The position numbers were made by a program, and so were the translations under genes. The notes under the pieces are model-generated. The model was not told the DNA's origin. It saw only the letters and a list, made by a program, of their open reading frames with translations, and searched no databases. From Lachnospiraceae bacterium (GTDB taxonomy: Bacteria; Bacillota; Clostridia; Lachnospirales; Lachnospiraceae), in contig JAFSTN010000028.1 in assembly GCA_017450485.1 (NCBI GenBank), positions 62,001 to 126,000 of the forward strand: 64,000 nucleotides of DNA, in the 5' to 3' direction. Positions 17,522-26,131 of this stretch are shown piece after piece (position 1 is the first letter of the stretch; each line of letters starts with the position of its first letter).

Positions 17522-18454
17522 ATGCGAAAAGAAGAGCTGAGCTTCGATTCACGGGATGGTGTATCCCAGATATATGCAGTTAAATACATACCGGATACAG
17601 AGCCGCGTGCGATACTTCAGATCACACACGGTATGTCAGAGCACATAGCGAGATATGAAGATTTCGCGACTTTCATGTGTGACCATGGAATCATGGTCAT
17701 AGGCGATGATCATCTCGGACATGGACGAACCATGCATATGAACGGAGGCAAGCCCGGATATATATGCCCGCATCACGGAGATACCGTGATGGTACGCGAT
17801 GAACACCGGCTGAAGAAGCTGGTTCAGGGCGAGTATCCGGGAATCCCGATCTTCGTGCTCGGTCATTCCATGGGTTCATTCATTATAAGAAATTATATGT
17901 ACAGATACGGAACCGGTATCAATGGCGCGATCATTATGGGCACGGGCATGCAGTCCAGAGGATTGCTCTGTGTATCGCGGGCCATGGCTGCCGTTTCGGG
18001 ATTTATCCTGGGAGACGATCATATTCCGAAGGTCATCAATTCAATGGCTTTCGGCGCGTATAACAAGCGGATAACCGATCCTCAGAATGATTTTGAATGG
18101 CTGAGCCGTGATAAGGAGAACCTGCAGAGATATATTGATGATCCGGACTGCGGATTTACGTTTACCGTCAACGGCTTCAAGGTTCTGTTCAAACTGATGT
18201 GGAAACTGACCTATCCGGAGAATCTGAGCAAGGTGCCGAAGTCACTCCCGGTACTTCTGGTTTCCGGTGAAGAGGACCCCGTGGGAAATTACGGAGAAGG
18301 AGTGCGGCAGGTTTGTGATTCCTATGTGAATATGGGGATGGAGGACGTTACGCTTAAGCTGTATCCCGATGACAGACACGAGATTCTCAATGAGCTGAAT
18401 AAGGAAGAAGTATACTCCGATATACTGGAGTGGATCGAGGCTCATATTTCATAG
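17522..18454 (+). CDS. Alpha/beta hydrolase, lysophospholipase/monoacylglycerol lipase-like
   Basis: 310 residues. After a short beta-sheet start, THGMSEHIARYEDFA is the oxyanion region, GDDHLGHGRT follows, and the nucleophile elbow is VLGHSMGSF with the serine in GHSMG. The acid is probably the aspartate in GEEDPVGNYGEG, and the histidine is that in DDRHEILNE near the C-terminus. This is the PldB/monoglyceride lipase family, and the protein has no signal peptide. ATG 17522 follows GGAGG at 17511-17515 with a 6-nt gap; the in-frame ATG 17501 lies upstream of that site and is rejected. Confidence 0.88.
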   Translation: MRKEELSFDSRDGVSQIYAVKYIPDTEPRAILQITHGMSEHIARYEDFATFMCDHGIMVIGDDHLGHGRTMHMNGGKPGYICPHHGDTVMVRDEHRLKKLVQGEYPGIPIFVLGHSMGSFIIRNYMYRYGTGINGAIIMGTGMQSRGLLCVSRAMAAVSGFILGDDHIPKVINSMAFGAYNKRITDPQNDFEWLSRDKENLQRYIDDPDCGFTFTVNGFKVLFKLMWKLTYPENLSKVPKSLPVLLVSGEEDPVGNYGEGVRQVCDSYVNMGMEDVTLKLYPDDRHEILNELNKEEVYSDILEWIEAHIS

Positions 18455-18485
18455 GCCTCACTATAGATAGCTACAGGAGGAGATT

Positions 18486-19427
18486 ATGAAAAAAGGAATG
18501 ATCAAAACGTTAATAAGTACGGTTGCTTTGATCGTATTGGTCATGCTGCTGCCGGTCAAAGCCATGGCAGCGGATAAGGACACGGTCGTTGCGCTCGGTG
18601 CCGATCTGACCGAATCACAAAAGACCACCGTACTGTCACTGATGGGACTGACCGAGGCAGATCTGGCGAATTGCACCGTAATAACAGTAACCAATGCCGA
18701 TGAGCATAAGTTTCTTGACGGATATATTGACAGTTCGGTCATCGGTACACGTGCACTGACGAGTGTGAAGATGACCAAATCGGCACCCGGAAGCGGGATC
18801 AATGTTACCACACAGAATGTTAACTATTGTACTACGGGCATGTACAGAAATGCTCTTCTGACAGCAGGAGTTGAGGACAGGGATGTATTGGTGGTAGCAC
18901 CGACTCCCATATCCGGAACTGCCGGTCTGATAGGAGCAGTTCGGGCATATGAGGTATCTACCGGAAAAACCGTAAGCGAAGATGTGCTTGACGGAGCCCT
19001 TGATGAGCTTATTACCACCGGTGAGCTGAATGAGCAGCTGGAGAATGTAAGCAACGAGGATGTCGAGGCGCTTATGGCATGGCTCAAGAATATGATAGCC
19101 ACGGGTAAGCTGGATACTTCCGATGAAAACAGCATCCGACAGACTATTTCGGAAGGCGAGAAGCAGTTTGGAGTGACCCTGACGGATGATGAGAAAAAAC
19201 AGATCGTTGATCTGCTCAAGAAACTGGATAAGCTTGGTCTGAACGGAACATATCTGATCGATCAGGCTGAGAATCTGTATAAGAAGTACGGCAGCGATGT
19301 AGTAAACCAGGCACAGGATGTGATCAACGAAGCAGTCGGAAATGCCGTGAGCCAGGCTACTCAGAGCTTTTTCTCCAGCATAAAAGAGAGCTTTACGGGA
19401 TTCTTCTCAAATCTTTTTGGCAGGTAG
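18486..19427 (+). CDS. DUF1002 family exported protein
   Basis: 313 residues. A signal peptide covers about residues 1-28 (KKGMIK, a hydrophobic core, then KAMAA with probable cleavage after an Ala-x-Ala). The mature part begins with VVALGADLTESQKTTVLSLMG and contains NVNYCTTGMYRNAL and VAPTPISGTAGLIGA, which are hallmarks of DUF1002, an uncharacterised family of secreted Firmicutes proteins. The C-terminal third is amphipathic and helical. The start follows AGGAGG with a normal gap. No function is known to me. Confidence 0.85.
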   Translation: MKKGMIKTLISTVALIVLVMLLPVKAMAADKDTVVALGADLTESQKTTVLSLMGLTEADLANCTVITVTNADEHKFLDGYIDSSVIGTRALTSVKMTKSAPGSGINVTTQNVNYCTTGMYRNALLTAGVEDRDVLVVAPTPISGTAGLIGAVRAYEVSTGKTVSEDVLDGALDELITTGELNEQLENVSNEDVEALMAWLKNMIATGKLDTSDENSIRQTISEGEKQFGVTLTDDEKKQIVDLLKKLDKLGLNGTYLIDQAENLYKKYGSDVVNQAQDVINEAVGNAVSQATQSFFSSIKESFTGFFSNLFGR

Positions 19428-19431
19428 GGTA

Positions 19432-19899
19432 ATGGACGGGATCACATACAGAGCTGCATACAGGTCTGAATGGGATATATGTATGGATCTGGCCTGGCGA
19501 ACGTTTCTGAAGTATGAAGCGCCGGAATACTCCGACGAGGGAATCAGTAATTTCAAGGCATTTGTCTATGACGATGTTCTGAAAAACATGTTTCATAACG
19601 GTTCCTATCAGCTTTTTGTGGCTGTGAAGGACGGAGTGATCATAGGCATAATATCCCTCAGAGACAATAACCACATATCGCTTCTGTTTGTGGAATCAAA
19701 GCACCACAGACAGGGAGTGGGACGCGGACTTATAAACAAACTGGCCGAATATCTTTACACCGAGATGGGACAGACCAGCATGACGGTTAATGCGGCTCCT
19801 TACGGCGTAGAGTTTTATCATAAGGTGGGATTCGAGGATACGGGCGAAGAACAGGAAAGCGCCGGTATCAGATTCACCCCCATGGTTTTGTATATTTAG
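19432..19899 (+). CDS. GNAT family N-acetyltransferase
   Basis: 155 residues from ATG 19432. The acetyl-CoA-binding motif A reads LFVESKHHRQGVGRGLINKLAEYL, with the R-x-x-G-x-G/A pattern in RQGVGRG. The C-terminal strand and helix, TVNAAPYGVEFYHKVGF, are typical of GNAT enzymes. The start is 4 nt behind the DUF1002 stop, with AGGTAGGG as ribosome site. A TTG at 19417 in the same frame lies within the previous gene and is less likely. The acceptor substrate is unknown. Confidence 0.87.
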   Translation: MDGITYRAAYRSEWDICMDLAWRTFLKYEAPEYSDEGISNFKAFVYDDVLKNMFHNGSYQLFVAVKDGVIIGIISLRDNNHISLLFVESKHHRQGVGRGLINKLAEYLYTEMGQTSMTVNAAPYGVEFYHKVGFEDTGEEQESAGIRFTPMVLYI

Positions 19900-19912
19900 A
19901 CGGGAGATTTAT

Positions 19913-20647
19913 ATGAACAAGATTTTTGCACTGGATTCACCGGTCATGAGATTTCTGTCCAGAATGGCCGATATCATGATACTTAACATACTGGTCCTCA
20001 TTACATGCATACCGATCATAACCATCGGAGCGTCTCTTACGGCCATGCATTATGTGCTGATCAAAATGGTGAGGGATGAGGAATCCTATATCATCAAGAT
20101 GTATTTCAAATCTTTTAAGGAGAATTTCCTGCAGGCCACGATCCTGTGGATCATCGTGGTACTGGTCGGCGCGATCTTTGTGGGAGATTATTTTGTGTTC
20201 GTCAAGTCGGGACAGGAGTTTTCCATTGCATTCATGGTGGCGGTCCTTTCGGTATTTGTCCTGTTTTTGATGACAGTCATGTATATCTTCCCGTTGCAGT
20301 CGAGATTCTACAATACGATCGGGCGTACCCTCAAGAATGCACTTTTGGTGATGATCCTGAATTTCCCTAAGAGCATCCTGATGTTGCTGCTTTATCTCCT
20401 CCCGGTGGTATTGCTCATTATTTCACCTTATGCCACGCCGTTTCTGATCATGTTCGGAGTGGCCGGTCCCGGTTTGGGCGCAGCCTATCTGTATAAAAAA
20501 GTGTTTGCCAGATTTGAACCCGAAGAAACTTCGATCACCAGCGATATGGATTTTCAGGTGGATATGGAGGGCGTTGAGACAGAGGGGATCGAGACTGTCG
20601 AAACTGTCGAAACAGAGGACACAGACCCTGCCGAGCCCGAAGAATAA
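19913..20647 (+). CDS. YesL/DUF624 family membrane protein
   Basis: 244 residues. It begins FALDSPVMRFLSRMADIMILN, the conserved amphipathic start of YesL-family proteins, and has about five membrane segments (roughly residues 22-45, 73-95, 104-126, 150-172 and 176-195). The last 40 residues are an acidic Thr/Glu/Val tail with repeats of ETVET. YesL genes commonly sit beside sugar ABC importer genes, and a UgpC-type ATPase gene follows here. Function is unproven; a link with carbohydrate uptake is inferred from that association. Confidence 0.85.
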   Translation: MNKIFALDSPVMRFLSRMADIMILNILVLITCIPIITIGASLTAMHYVLIKMVRDEESYIIKMYFKSFKENFLQATILWIIVVLVGAIFVGDYFVFVKSGQEFSIAFMVAVLSVFVLFLMTVMYIFPLQSRFYNTIGRTLKNALLVMILNFPKSILMLLLYLLPVVLLIISPYATPFLIMFGVAGPGLGAAYLYKKVFARFEPEETSITSDMDFQVDMEGVETEGIETVETVETEDTDPAEPEE

Positions 20648-20783
20648 GGGACTTTGTTCAACTTGTACATTCGATCCGAGTTTTTTTGTTCAATTGAATT
20701 ATGGCGTAAAAATGTCGGAAATTATATACTTGGTACAGGTTGCGGATCAGTCCGCAGAAAACTATCAACCATAGGAGGTCGAA

Positions 20784-21893
20784 ATGGCAAGTTTAAGTTT
20801 AACCAACATTTGTAAAGTGTATCCTAACGGATTCGAAGCTGTTAAGGATTTTAATCTCCAGATCGAGGACAAGGAGTTCATCATCTTCGTTGGTCCTTCC
20901 GGATGCGGTAAGTCCACTACTCTTCGTATGATCGCAGGTCTGGAGGATATTTCTTCCGGTGAGCTGAAGATCGGCGATAGGATCGTTAACGATGTAGAGC
21001 CCAAGGATCGTGATATCGCAATGGTATTCCAGAACTACGCTCTGTATCCTCATATGTCGGTTTATGATAATATGGCTTTCGGTCTTAAGCTTCGTAAGGT
21101 TCCGAAGGATGAGATCGATAAGATGGTTAAAGAGGCAGCTAAGATCCTCGACCTGACAGCACTCCTTGATCGTAAGCCCAAGGCTCTGTCCGGTGGTCAG
21201 AGACAGCGTGTTGCCATGGGTCGTGCAATCGTTCGTAATCCTCAGGTATTCCTGATGGACGAGCCGCTGTCAAACCTGGATGCCAAGCTCCGTGTACAGA
21301 TGAGAATCGAGATCGCCAAGCTTCACCAGAGACTCGGTACCACCATCATCTACGTTACACATGACCAGACCGAGGCTATGACTCTTGGTGATCGTATCGT
21401 AGTTATGAAGGATGGTGTTATCCAGCAGGTAGATACTCCTCAGAACCTTTATGAGAAGCCCGGTAACCTCTTCGTTGCAGGTTTCATGGGATCGCCTCAG
21501 ATGAACTTCCTTGATGCAGAGGTTGAAGTTAACGGTGACGAAGCTGCCCTGAAGATCGGCGGCAAGTCCATTCCTCTTCCTCCCGCTAAGGCTAAGAAGC
21601 TTATCGACGGCGGCTACAACGGAAAGACCGTTACATTCGGTATTCGTCCCGAGGATGTATATGATTCCGAGATGTTCATCGAGACCGCTAAGTGTGTATT
21701 CGAGTCCAACATCAAGGTTTACGAGCTTCTGGGTGCTGAAGTTTATCTGTACTTCGATCTTGAAGAGTTCCCGATTACCGCAAGAGTTGATTCCAGAACT
21801 ACCGCAAGACCCGGCGATACAGTTAAGTTTGCATTCGATGTTGAGAAGATCCACATCTTCGACAAGGAAACCGAGCAGACCATTACTAACTAG
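20784..21893 (+). CDS. ugpC: Sugar ABC transporter ATPase, UgpC/MsmK type
   Basis: 369 residues. The Walker A motif GPSGCGKST is at 37-45, followed by the Q-loop QNYALYPHM, the signature [16 protein letters not shown] and Walker [13 protein letters not shown]. The C-terminal 130 residues are the MalK-like regulatory (TOBE) domain with FGIRPEDVY. It energises carbohydrate importers of the CUT1 class. No permease or binding protein is adjacent, and the CUT1 importer at 29148-32409 has no ATPase, so a shared MsmK-like role is likely. Its codons (CGT, GTT, AAG-rich) differ from those of its neighbours and look adapted to high expression. The 136-nt leader contains a small hairpin, GCGGA/TCCGC at 20744-20757. 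Confidence 0.95.
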   Translation: MASLSLTNICKVYPNGFEAVKDFNLQIEDKEFIIFVGPSGCGKSTTLRMIAGLEDISSGELKIGDRIVNDVEPKDRDIAMVFQNYALYPHMSVYDNMAFGLKLRKVPKDEIDKMVKEAAKILDLTALLDRKPKALSGGQRQRVAMGRAIVRNPQVFLMDEPLSNLDAKLRVQMRIEIAKLHQRLGTTIIYVTHDQTEAMTLGDRIVVMKDGVIQQVDTPQNLYEKPGNLFVAGFMGSPQMNFLDAEVEVNGDEAALKIGGKSIPLPPAKAKKLIDGGYNGKTVTFGIRPEDVYDSEMFIETAKCVFESNIKVYELLGAEVYLYFDLEEFPITARVDSRTTARPGDTVKFAFDVEKIHIFDKETEQTITN

Positions 21894-21911
21894 TCCTAAC
21901 TGTGATAAGAT

Positions 21912-21945
21912 TAGGGGGATGGAGATCCATCCCCCTATTTTTTTC
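21912..21945 (+). terminator. Intrinsic terminator after the sugar ATPase gene
   Basis: TAGGGGGATGG (21912-21922) pairs perfectly with CCATCCCCCTA (21927-21937) around AGAT, followed by seven T. A strong rho-independent terminator 18 nt behind the stop. Confidence 0.95.
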
Positions 21946-21962
21946 GTTTGTGAGGTATACGT

Positions 21963-23048
21963 ATGATATCTATCCAAACCATCAGAAACAGTATAGATGA
22001 TCTGAAGGCTATCACCAAGGTTGAATTCGGTGTATACGATCTTGCCGGAGAGCTTCAGACAGCGACTGATGAAAATGAGCATCCCGGAGTACAGATGATC
22101 ACGGATTTTGCGGATTCGCCGGCAGATTCACAGGTGACCGGCAGTCATCATCTTCTCAAGATCTATGACGGAGATGAAGTTTTGTACATCCTGGATGCCG
22201 TGGGCAGCAGCGAAGATACATATACCTACGGAAGGATAGCGGTAAGTAATCTGAAGAATCTTATACAGGCTTACAAAGAAAGATCGGACAGGGGAGGATT
22301 TTTCCAGAATCTGATCATGGATAATCTGCTCCTGGTGGATATATATAACCGTGCCAAAAAACTTCATATAGAGAGCAATGTAAGGCGTGTTGCCATGCTC
22401 ATAGAGACTGCTCCCGACAAGAACGCCGTCGGGCAGGAAGTTCTGGGAGGGATGTTTTCACCTCAGAACGGTGACTATATCACATCCGTTGACGAGAACG
22501 GCATAGTGCTCATAAAGAAACTGGATGACGGTCAGGACTATGATGACATAGGTACTGTAGCCGATACCATAGTGGATATGATGCAGATGGAAGCCATGAT
22601 CAACGTCAGGGTGGCTTACGGCACTATAGTAAGCGAACTCAAGGATGTCTCCAAATCATATAAGGAAGCCATGATGGCACTTGAGGTCGGGCGCATTTTC
22701 TATAATGAGAACCGTGTGGCGGCATATAACAATCTGGGCATAGGACGTCTGATATATCAGTTACCCGAGAATCTCTGTCATATGTATGTCGAGGAGATAT
22801 TCGGAGACAATGTGCCCGATGATCTTGATGAGGAGACTATCAACACTATCAATAAGTTCTTTGAAAACAGTCTGAACATATCCGAGACTTCACGTCAGCT
22901 GTTTGTCCACAGAAATACTCTCGTATATCGCATTGAGAAATTGCAGAAGCAGACCGGGCTGGATATCAGGCTTTTCGATGATGCTCTGACACTTAAGATA
23001 GCTTTGATGGTGGTTGAGTATCTCAAGAATATAGAAAAGAACAGATAA
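21963..23048 (+). CDS. CdaR/PucR-type transcriptional regulator
   Basis: 361 residues. The C-terminal 55 residues carry the PucR helix-turn-helix with LNISETSRQLFVHRNTLVYR and IEKLQKQTGLDIR, the signature of the CdaR/PucR group. The middle part (about 120-280) resembles the GGDEF-like accessory domain of these regulators, with AYGTIVSELKDVSKSYKEA. The N-terminal 110 residues, with VEFGVYDLAGELQTAT, may sense a small molecule. Relatives regulate sugar-diacid or carbohydrate use. It lies between a sugar ATPase terminator and the SRP RNA; its targets are unknown. Confidence 0.85.
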   Translation: MISIQTIRNSIDDLKAITKVEFGVYDLAGELQTATDENEHPGVQMITDFADSPADSQVTGSHHLLKIYDGDEVLYILDAVGSSEDTYTYGRIAVSNLKNLIQAYKERSDRGGFFQNLIMDNLLLVDIYNRAKKLHIESNVRRVAMLIETAPDKNAVGQEVLGGMFSPQNGDYITSVDENGIVLIKKLDDGQDYDDIGTVADTIVDMMQMEAMINVRVAYGTIVSELKDVSKSYKEAMMALEVGRIFYNENRVAAYNNLGIGRLIYQLPENLCHMYVEEIFGDNVPDDLDEETINTINKFFENSLNISETSRQLFVHRNTLVYRIEKLQKQTGLDIRLFDDALTLKIALMVVEYLKNIEKNR

Positions 23049-23062
23049 AGATGTACATTCAA

Positions 23063-23329
23063 AAGCCGTGCGCCTCGCTTTGAACCGCCTTCCGGGTATG
23101 TTTCCCATGCAGTTAGCTCCGCCAGGCACCCTCACGGCACATGGGAGTTTCCGCTTAGTGCTGCTGCATTCCTGCCCTGACACGATTCACGGATTCCCAT
23201 TGCGTAAGACCCAAACTTCAACACCACTTACATGGGGCGTGTACACAGAATTAAGCCCTCAGGTCGGCATCACCCCTGCTGGAGCGGATTGCAGGTATAG
23301 GGCTCCGCTACTTCCCCGGCTGCACGGCT
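23063..23329 (-). ncRNA. ffs: Signal recognition particle RNA, large Firmicutes type
   Basis: On the minus strand the ends GCCGTGC (23328-23322) and GCACGGC (23070-23064) pair to close the molecule. Inside, CAATGGGAATCC and GTCAGGGCAGGAATGCAGCA reproduce helix 8 with its GGAA tetraloop and symmetric loop, the Ffh binding site. The 5' part contains GGGGAAGTAGCGG and CTGCAATCCGCTC as in the Bacillus Alu domain. Length is about 267 nt, normal for the large bacterial form. The 3' end is followed by TTTT. It targets nascent membrane proteins together with Ffh. Confidence 0.96.
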
Positions 23330-23334
23330 TATTT

Positions 23335-23363
23335 AGTATATGTAATTCAATTCGCATTGTCAA
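23335..23363 (-). promoter_or_regulatory. Sigma-A promoter of the SRP RNA gene
   Basis: On the minus strand TTGACA (23363-23358), a 17-nt spacer and TATACT (23340-23335) stand about 6 nt before the SRP RNA 5' end. The -35 box matches consensus fully and the -10 box at five of six positions, fitting a constantly and strongly expressed RNA. Confidence 0.92.
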
Positions 23364-23410
23364 ACGCAACCTGACGACGGTTCCCCACGGGACCGCAGAA
23401 CCGGATCGAT

Positions 23411-23941
23411 ATGAAAGCTGATCAGGACTATACTTCCAATGATATAAAGTACATGAAAGAAGCCTTAAAACAGGCCCGTCTGGCGTATAATCACGGCGAG
23501 GTCCCGATCGGTTGCGTGATAGTATATGAGGACCGTATCATAGGACGGGGATATAACCGCCGAAATACGGATAAATGTACGCTCTCACATGCGGAGATAA
23601 CCGCTATCAGGCGCGCAAGTAAGGAAATGGGTGACTGGCGCCTCGAAGAATGCACTATGTACGTGACACTGGAACCCTGTCAGATGTGCGCGGGGGCGAT
23701 AGTTCAGGCTAGGATACCGGTGGTCTGTGCCGGAGCGGTCAGCCCCAAAGCCGGCTGTGCCGGATCCATCCTGGATATTCTGACCAATAATGAGTTTAAC
23801 CATCAGGTTGACTACAGGCAGGGGCTTCTGGAAGGGGAATGCTCCAACCTGCTCAAGAAGTTTTTTGTGGAACTGCGTATACGCAACAAGGAAGAAAAAC
23901 GCCTGAAACGTGTGGAGAGCGCTGATACAAAGGGTGTATGA
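23411..23941 (+). CDS. tadA: tRNA adenosine(34) deaminase
   Basis: 176 residues. The zinc and proton-shuttle motif is SHAEITAI and the second zinc ligand pair is LEPCQMCAGAI, the cytidine/deoxycytidylate deaminase fold as used by TadA. GEVPIGCVIVY and YNRRNTD also match TadA. It converts adenosine 34 of tRNA-Arg(ACG) to inosine. ATG 23411 has only weak ribosome-site sequence before it; ATG 23453 is a possible shorter start that would give the common MKEALKQAR beginning. The gene is divergent from the SRP RNA and shares the intergenic space with its promoter. Not related to the pilus TadA at 54408. Confidence 0.95.
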   Translation: MKADQDYTSNDIKYMKEALKQARLAYNHGEVPIGCVIVYEDRIIGRGYNRRNTDKCTLSHAEITAIRRASKEMGDWRLEECTMYVTLEPCQMCAGAIVQARIPVVCAGAVSPKAGCAGSILDILTNNEFNHQVDYRQGLLEGECSNLLKKFFVELRIRNKEEKRLKRVESADTKGV

Positions 23942-24582
23942 TGAATTATATATTTGATATAGACGGAACTCTGTGGGATACAACGAAAATAGTAGCCGAG
24001 GCATGGAATGACGCTACTGCGGATGTGGGATTGGGCGGGATTCTCGGCAGATTTGTGACCGCGGATATGCTGAAAAAAGAATTCGGCAAACCTATGGATG
24101 TCATAATAGACGATCTCTATCCCGGTCAGGACAATGAGATGAAAGATCGGCTTATGGTGAGCATCAAGGCACGTGAGCAGGAGCGTGTGGGCAGCTGTAC
24201 AGAGGACCTCTCATATCCCGGCGTGACAGAGACTCTGAAGAGGTTGTCGGCTGCCGATTCTCTCTATATCGTCAGTAACTGTCAGGATGGATATATTCCT
24301 CTGGTCATGGAGAAACTCGGCATTGCGGATATGATATCGGATTATGAGAGTTTCGGTGCCACCGGACTTTTGAAGGCCGACAATATACGTCTGGTCGTAT
24401 CCAGAAATCATTTACGGTCCCCGGAGACCCGCTATATCGGAGATACCAGGGGAGATTATGAGTCTGCCGTGGAAGCGGGGGTAGGATTCATATACGCTGC
24501 ATACGGATTCGGTGATGATAAGCCGGTCCCGGATTACGAAGGCGAGATCATCACATCGTTTTCCGAGCTTTTGGTGCTGTAA
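23941..24582 (+). CDS. HAD-superfamily hydrolase, phosphoglycolate-phosphatase-like
   Basis: 213 residues. Motif I is FDIDGTLWDT with the nucleophilic aspartate, motif II is YIVSNCQDG, and motifs III and IV are TGLLKADNI and RYIGDTRGDYESA. A helical cap of the C1 type fills residues 15-80. It probably dephosphorylates a small phosphometabolite; substrate cannot be assigned. Start codons at 23938 and 23941 are adjacent, and the gene overlaps the tadA stop, so the two are co-translated. Confidence 0.87.
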   Translation: MNYIFDIDGTLWDTTKIVAEAWNDATADVGLGGILGRFVTADMLKKEFGKPMDVIIDDLYPGQDNEMKDRLMVSIKAREQERVGSCTEDLSYPGVTETLKRLSAADSLYIVSNCQDGYIPLVMEKLGIADMISDYESFGATGLLKADNIRLVVSRNHLRSPETRYIGDTRGDYESAVEAGVGFIYAAYGFGDDKPVPDYEGEIITSFSELLVL

Positions 24583-24585
24583 ACT

Positions 24586-24807
24586 ATGGGAATATTCGGA
24601 AAAAGAAAAACCGTAAACCGCATAGACTACGATCCCGAAACGGAATACCCCGTTATACGCGCCAGCATATGTAACGGTGAAAAGGTTGCGGGCATCAGGT
24701 CAAAGACGTCCGCAACCTTCCGAGAGATCATGACCATCCGCACAAATGAAGACCTGCTGGTCTTTAAGCAGATGTGCGGAGTAGAGGAAGTAAAGACCGA
24801 GTACTGA
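24586..24807 (+). CDS. Small conserved protein of unknown function
   Basis: 73 residues with a basic start (MGIFGKRKTVNR) and a compact body containing YPVIRASICNGEKVAGI and FREIMTIRTNEDLLVFK. I have the impression that similar short proteins occur across Lachnospiraceae, but I cannot name a family. It begins 3 nt after the HAD gene and is probably in the same transcript as tadA. No membrane segment or signal peptide is present. Composition is like its neighbours, so it is likely a real gene. Confidence 0.65.
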   Translation: MGIFGKRKTVNRIDYDPETEYPVIRASICNGEKVAGIRSKTSATFREIMTIRTNEDLLVFKQMCGVEEVKTEY

Positions 24808-24843
24808 CTTAGGATCGTCCGTGATCCGGTACGGCTGATACAG

Positions 24844-25851
24844 TCAGGATGTCATGTCAAGCTGGGCCAGGGTTCCTACGGTTCCCGACTCCCGCAGGAA
24901 TACACCGGTGGACCGGATATATGCATCCGTTCTGTTATATATATTATTCAGTGAGAACTGCGTGCTTGCATTCCCGAGAAATATGGCACCCACGTCAGCC
25001 TCTTTCAGATCAAGCAGCTTATCATTTCCGTATTCGTCCTTTGTCCAGACTTTCAGACGGCTGAAGATATCATCGTCTTCATCGATCCATCCGTCATGAT
25101 CACTGTCATATTCGGCCAGGTCAGCGAATCCGTTTCCGCTTTTGGTCCCGAACAGCTCACTTCCGTCGTTGATCACTCCGTCATCGTTTAAGTCCAGTGC
25201 CAGAAAACCGCTTCCGGCCCCGGCGAAGGATATATTCTCCTTTTTCCCGTCACAATCCAGATCAAACAGGAATTTAAAATCGGATACGGAGGTGATATCA
25301 CTGTCGATATTTATGACCAGAGGATCCGTTACGAAATAGTCCTCTACGGTGAATTCTTCATACATCTGAGTGAAGGAGCGGGACATGGACAGCTCGACAC
25401 CGAAATCTATCTCACGTCCATCCGCGCATTTGACTATGCCGCTTGAGACGAAACCGGTGGTTTCTTCTTCGTGATATATGAAGCTGTTTGAAGCTGTCTT
25501 GACCCAGATCGAACCGGGTGAGATGCCGGATGCCTTGTCCGGATCGTAGGATATCGTATCATTTGAAGAGACATCATAGACGTAAGATGAATCATAGGAA
25601 TGAATCCCTCGCAGATAATCGAATATCCTGTGAAGGAGTTGTAACCGGATAGACCGGATCGTGCTGGCATTTGCCGGGCGAAGAGTGCCTGTGTTGATCT
25701 GATTTAACGGTTGACTAAGGAAGTTTTGGTAGAAGCCCAGAGATTGATCCCCCGGGTCACCGGCCCTGCGATTGCGGACCGTACGCGCCTGTGCGAGCTG
25801 CATCGACTTATGCGCAGACGACATGGATACTGTACTGTCAGTAATTCTCAT
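24844..25851 (-). CDS. Calcium-binding EF-hand-like protein of unknown function
   Basis: 335 residues from ATG 25851, which follows AGAGG with a 5-nt gap; an in-frame start at 25881 is less likely. There is no signal peptide; the first 70 residues are polar. Residues about 190-290 hold Asp-rich loops, DLDCDGKKENISF, LDLNDDGVINDGSELFG and YDSDHDGWIDEDDDIF, of EF-hand/VCBS type, followed by LKVWTKDEYG. This arrangement recurs in large bacterial calcium-binding proteins. The role is unknown. It lies alone on the minus strand, convergent with the tadA operon. Confidence 0.7.
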   Translation of the reverse strand: MRITDSTVSMSSAHKSMQLAQARTVRNRRAGDPGDQSLGFYQNFLSQPLNQINTGTLRPANASTIRSIRLQLLHRIFDYLRGIHSYDSSYVYDVSSNDTISYDPDKASGISPGSIWVKTASNSFIYHEEETTGFVSSGIVKCADGREIDFGVELSMSRSFTQMYEEFTVEDYFVTDPLVINIDSDITSVSDFKFLFDLDCDGKKENISFAGAGSGFLALDLNDDGVINDGSELFGTKSGNGFADLAEYDSDHDGWIDEDDDIFSRLKVWTKDEYGNDKLLDLKEADVGAIFLGNASTQFSLNNIYNRTDAYIRSTGVFLRESGTVGTLAQLDMTS

Positions 25852-26131
25852 GTTTACCTCTTTTCCGGGGGCAGAACACATGTGACGACCGACCAGCCCC
25901 CTTTTCTTTGAGGTGCTCCTGCTCAGTAGGGTAGATGTCCTTACCTCTCCTGAAGCTGATCAGTTACACTTTTACGTTGCTGTCTCCCCACGGTATCCTT
26001 AACGTGGTAAACCTAAGACAATATATATATCGGTTCGAATGCCCCTTTTCTTTAGCGGCGGTGATCGATTTGCGTGCGTGCGAGCGGTATGGTATCATAA
26101 GCATAATTATTTTTTGAGAAAGGATCATGTT
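25852..26131. other. Divergent intergenic region with structured minus-strand leader
   Basis: A 280-nt gap between the calcium-binding protein gene (minus) and the CorC/HlyC gene (plus). Read on the minus strand it contains CCACG/CGTGG (26007-25988), GGTA/TACC and GAGGT/ACCTC pairings around 25960-25908, and GGGGGC/GCCCCC (25901-25896 with 25872-25867) ending 15 nt before the start codon. I could not match it to a known riboswitch consensus. On the plus strand the last hairpin is followed by TTTTCTTT and could be read as a weak terminator. The plus-strand promoter at 26070-26098 is listed separately. Confidence 0.4.
26070..26098 (+). promoter_or_regulatory. Sigma-A promoter with extended -10 for the CorC/HlyC gene
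   Basis: TTGCGT at 26070-26075, a 17-nt spacer, and TATCAT at 26093-26098 preceded by TGG (extended -10). It lies 34 nt before the TTG start of the next gene. Confidence 0.75.

Noticed and set aside
21270-22082. 270-codon minus-strand frame opposite the ATPase gene
   Set aside because: Shadow frame under a highly biased coding sequence, no motif, and it crosses a terminator.
23068-23421. Plus-strand open frame of 117 codons over the SRP RNA
   Set aside because: The sequence is the SRP RNA gene on the other strand, with conserved helix 8 and promoter.
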